A stretch of 6,375 bases of DNA from assembly GCA_016194835.1 (NCBI GenBank), contig JACQAU010000042.1, forward strand, positions 1 to 6,375, given 5' to 3'. Below the pieces are notes generated by a model. It saw only the letters and a list, made by a program, of their open reading frames with translations, was not told where the DNA came from and made no database searches. Below, piece after piece: positions 5,061 through 6,375 of this stretch. Every line of letters begins with the position of its first letter. Position 1 is the first letter of the stretch. Made by a program: the position numbers and the translations under genes. The DNA comes from Deltaproteobacteria bacterium. Its GTDB lineage: Bacteria; Bdellovibrionota; UBA1018.

Positions 5061-6338
5061 TTAAGGTATACGAGTAATCAAGTGCTTCGTGGCTGTGGTG
5101 GGTGTGTTTTTGGAGATTACACTGGGATGTGTTAAAAAACTTACGTTTTTGTATTCTTTCTTTTTAAATTCATTCAAAAGTTTTGGTAAGATAATAGCGG
5201 TCTGTTCGTTTATATCCTGAAAGCGAATGACGCCTTTGCCGTTATTTTTCATTTCAGATAAAAGATGTTTAAAGAGAGTTTTCGGGTTTCTTAGTTTCCA
5301 GTCATTGGCATCAATATTCCAGCTTAGCCATATTAGACCATTTTTTCTTAACATTGTGTGTAACTTATCTGGAGCATCAGTGGTATCAAAACTTATAATA
5401 GGCGGGATTTGATAATAAAAAGTCTCTCTAGCTGAGCGGCGCCAAGAAGTGTGTTTTGTTTTCAGCATTTCTAAAACCATTTTTTTTGTTTTTAAGGTTT
5501 GTTTTTCAGTGTCTCGAACTGAGATGGAAGGAGCGTTGTTCTTCGTATAGTTTAAAATACCCATTGAGTGTCCGTAGCTTAGAATTTCGAAGAAGAGAGA
5601 AGGATTTTCTAGGATTTCTTTTTCTGTAATAAAGAATGTGGTGAAAATTTGATTTTTAGAAAAAGTTTTTAACATTTGGTGTAATATGCGTTCTTTATAT
5701 GCATTCAGTGGAGATCTGATCGCAAAGGTTAGGGCAAATTCGTTTTGTTTTAAATTGCCTTTTATGAAAAGAGGATCTTGATATGGATTAACCGTAATTT
5801 GTACATGGTTGAAAAAAGTTTTTTTCTGTTTATTTTGAGTTGTATTGATAAGAAACCGTTTTTCAAATGGACTGAAATATAAATGGATTTGTTTTTTTAC
5901 ATTAGATTGAGATATCTGTTCAAAGTCTTGTGAGTCTTGAGTGTGGGTTTTCGATTCCCACAAACAAGACTCAGGCAGGTATTTTTGGTATTCTGGGCGG
6001 GCGATTTCCTGCGTGAAAAAAACCAGATCTTCGGGTTTTAATTTTAAAATACTATGACAAAGCACTTTCCATCCTTCTTTTGATTTCATGGCTAGAATAT
6101 TTTTAAATACATCTTCTGATGAGTATTCGCTTTGTTTCCATGTTGCGTAGTCAGGAGATGTTTTGTTGATATAAAGGGCTTTTTGTAAATCTTCTTCGAT
6201 TTGAGTTTTTAGATTAAAAGATTTTTCGACAGGGTCTTGGCGTACGTTAAAGGTGCTATGTTTTTCAAGGTTTTGATAAATTAGGATACTTAGTAATAAA
6301 AGTCCTAATCCAACTTCTATTTTTGTGCGACTTAACAT
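5061..6338 (-). CDS. N-terminally anchored polysaccharide-deacetylase-fold (NodB-like) protein with degenerate active site
   Basis: A 425-aa protein. Residues 9-22 (VGLGLLLLSILIYQ) are a signal anchor, so the rest probably faces the periplasm. Residues 30-195 are a charged region without recognised domain. Residues 200-403 follow the NodB homology order: FALTFAIRSP (201-210) where active enzymes have TFDDGP; TTFFITEKEILENPSLF (233-249) for ATFFVxG; GHSMGILNYTKNN (256-268) for GHEIGNHTxxH; YQIPP (309-313) for FRPP; LIWLSWNIDANDW (335-347); and VIRFQD (370-375) for the LHD motif. The two catalytic/metal aspartates, both metal histidines, the RPP arginine and the LHD histidine are all absent, so deacetylase activity is unlikely. 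The intact 425-codon frame argues for a selected non-catalytic role, for example glycan binding. ATG 6338 has AAGGAG 4 nt upstream. Confidence 0.7.
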   Translation of the reverse strand: MLSRTKIEVGLGLLLLSILIYQNLEKHSTFNVRQDPVEKSFNLKTQIEEDLQKALYINKTSPDYATWKQSEYSSEDVFKNILAMKSKEGWKVLCHSILKLKPEDLVFFTQEIARPEYQKYLPESCLWESKTHTQDSQDFEQISQSNVKKQIHLYFSPFEKRFLINTTQNKQKKTFFNHVQITVNPYQDPLFIKGNLKQNEFALTFAIRSPLNAYKERILHQMLKTFSKNQIFTTFFITEKEILENPSLFFEILSYGHSMGILNYTKNNAPSISVRDTEKQTLKTKKMVLEMLKTKHTSWRRSARETFYYQIPPIISFDTTDAPDKLHTMLRKNGLIWLSWNIDANDWKLRNPKTLFKHLLSEMKNNGKGVIRFQDINEQTAIILPKLLNEFKKKEYKNVSFLTHPSVISKNTPTTATKHLITRIP

Positions 6339-6342
6339 CGTT

Positions 6343-6348
6343 CTCCTT
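6343..6348 (-). promoter_or_regulatory. Shine-Dalgarno of the NodB-like gene
   Basis: AAGGAG on the minus strand, 4 nt before the ATG at 6336-6338, fixes the start of the NodB-like protein. A TAA at 6347-6349 could be the stop of an upstream minus-strand gene beyond the window edge, but only eight codons are visible. Confidence 0.7.
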
Positions 6349-6375
6349 AGTAGCGGTCCACTTTTTGTGCGACAC

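Noticed and set aside
5227..5412. 61-codon + strand open frame inside the NodB-like gene
   Set aside because: It is antisense to the NodB-homology region, which explains the sequence.
6347..6375. 3' end of another minus-strand gene at the window edge (stop TAA at 6347-6349)
   Set aside because: Only eight codons are visible, so coding status cannot be supported.

Overview
This is a low-GC (mid-30s % by eye) window of a Gram-negative-type bacterial chromosome. The Gram-negative reading rests on a TatA protein, a Wzx/MATE-like envelope-polysaccharide flippase and a membrane-anchored, periplasm-facing NodB-fold protein. The gene set and style would fit a low-GC Bdellovibrionota-like or other former 'deltaproteobacterial' lineage, but that placement is a guess. 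No phage, plasmid, IS transposase, CRISPR, rRNA or intact tRNA is visible.

Layout. Positions 1-236 (+) hold the 3' end of an unrecognised protein gene. Positions 237-474 hold an unusual element: 40/44-nt AT-rich inverted-repeat arms enclosing an 88-nt GC-rich block of small hairpins. gpsA (475-1506, +), for NAD(P)-dependent glycerol-3-phosphate dehydrogenase, follows. Convergent to it, and overlapping its end by 4 nt, is a BrnT/BrnA type II toxin-antitoxin pair (minus strand, toxin gene first). Next comes a minus-strand run read in the order tatA, flippase, hpt (4272 to 2163), probably one operon from a strong promoter at 4279-4307. Divergent from tatA is a class I SAM-dependent methyltransferase (4388-4975, +). 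The window closes with a minus-strand, N-terminally anchored protein (5061-6338) whose C-terminal half has the polysaccharide-deacetylase (NodB) pattern with nearly all catalytic and metal-binding residues replaced.

Functional reading. Most genes are housekeeping: phospholipid precursor synthesis (GpsA), purine salvage (Hpt), Tat export (TatA) and envelope glycan handling (flippase, NodB-like protein). The accessory elements are the BrnTA module and the inverted-repeat element. The points most worth a second look are: (a) the inverted-repeat/hairpin element at 244-415; (b) two consensus-like promoters, for tatA and brnT, whose -10 boxes lie so close to the start codon that leaderless mRNAs are predicted, with the brnA antitoxin by contrast having a strong Shine-Dalgarno; and (c) the apparent NodB pseudoenzyme. 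I corrected several starts: gpsA to 475, the flippase to 4034, tatA to 4272 and the methyltransferase to 4388.
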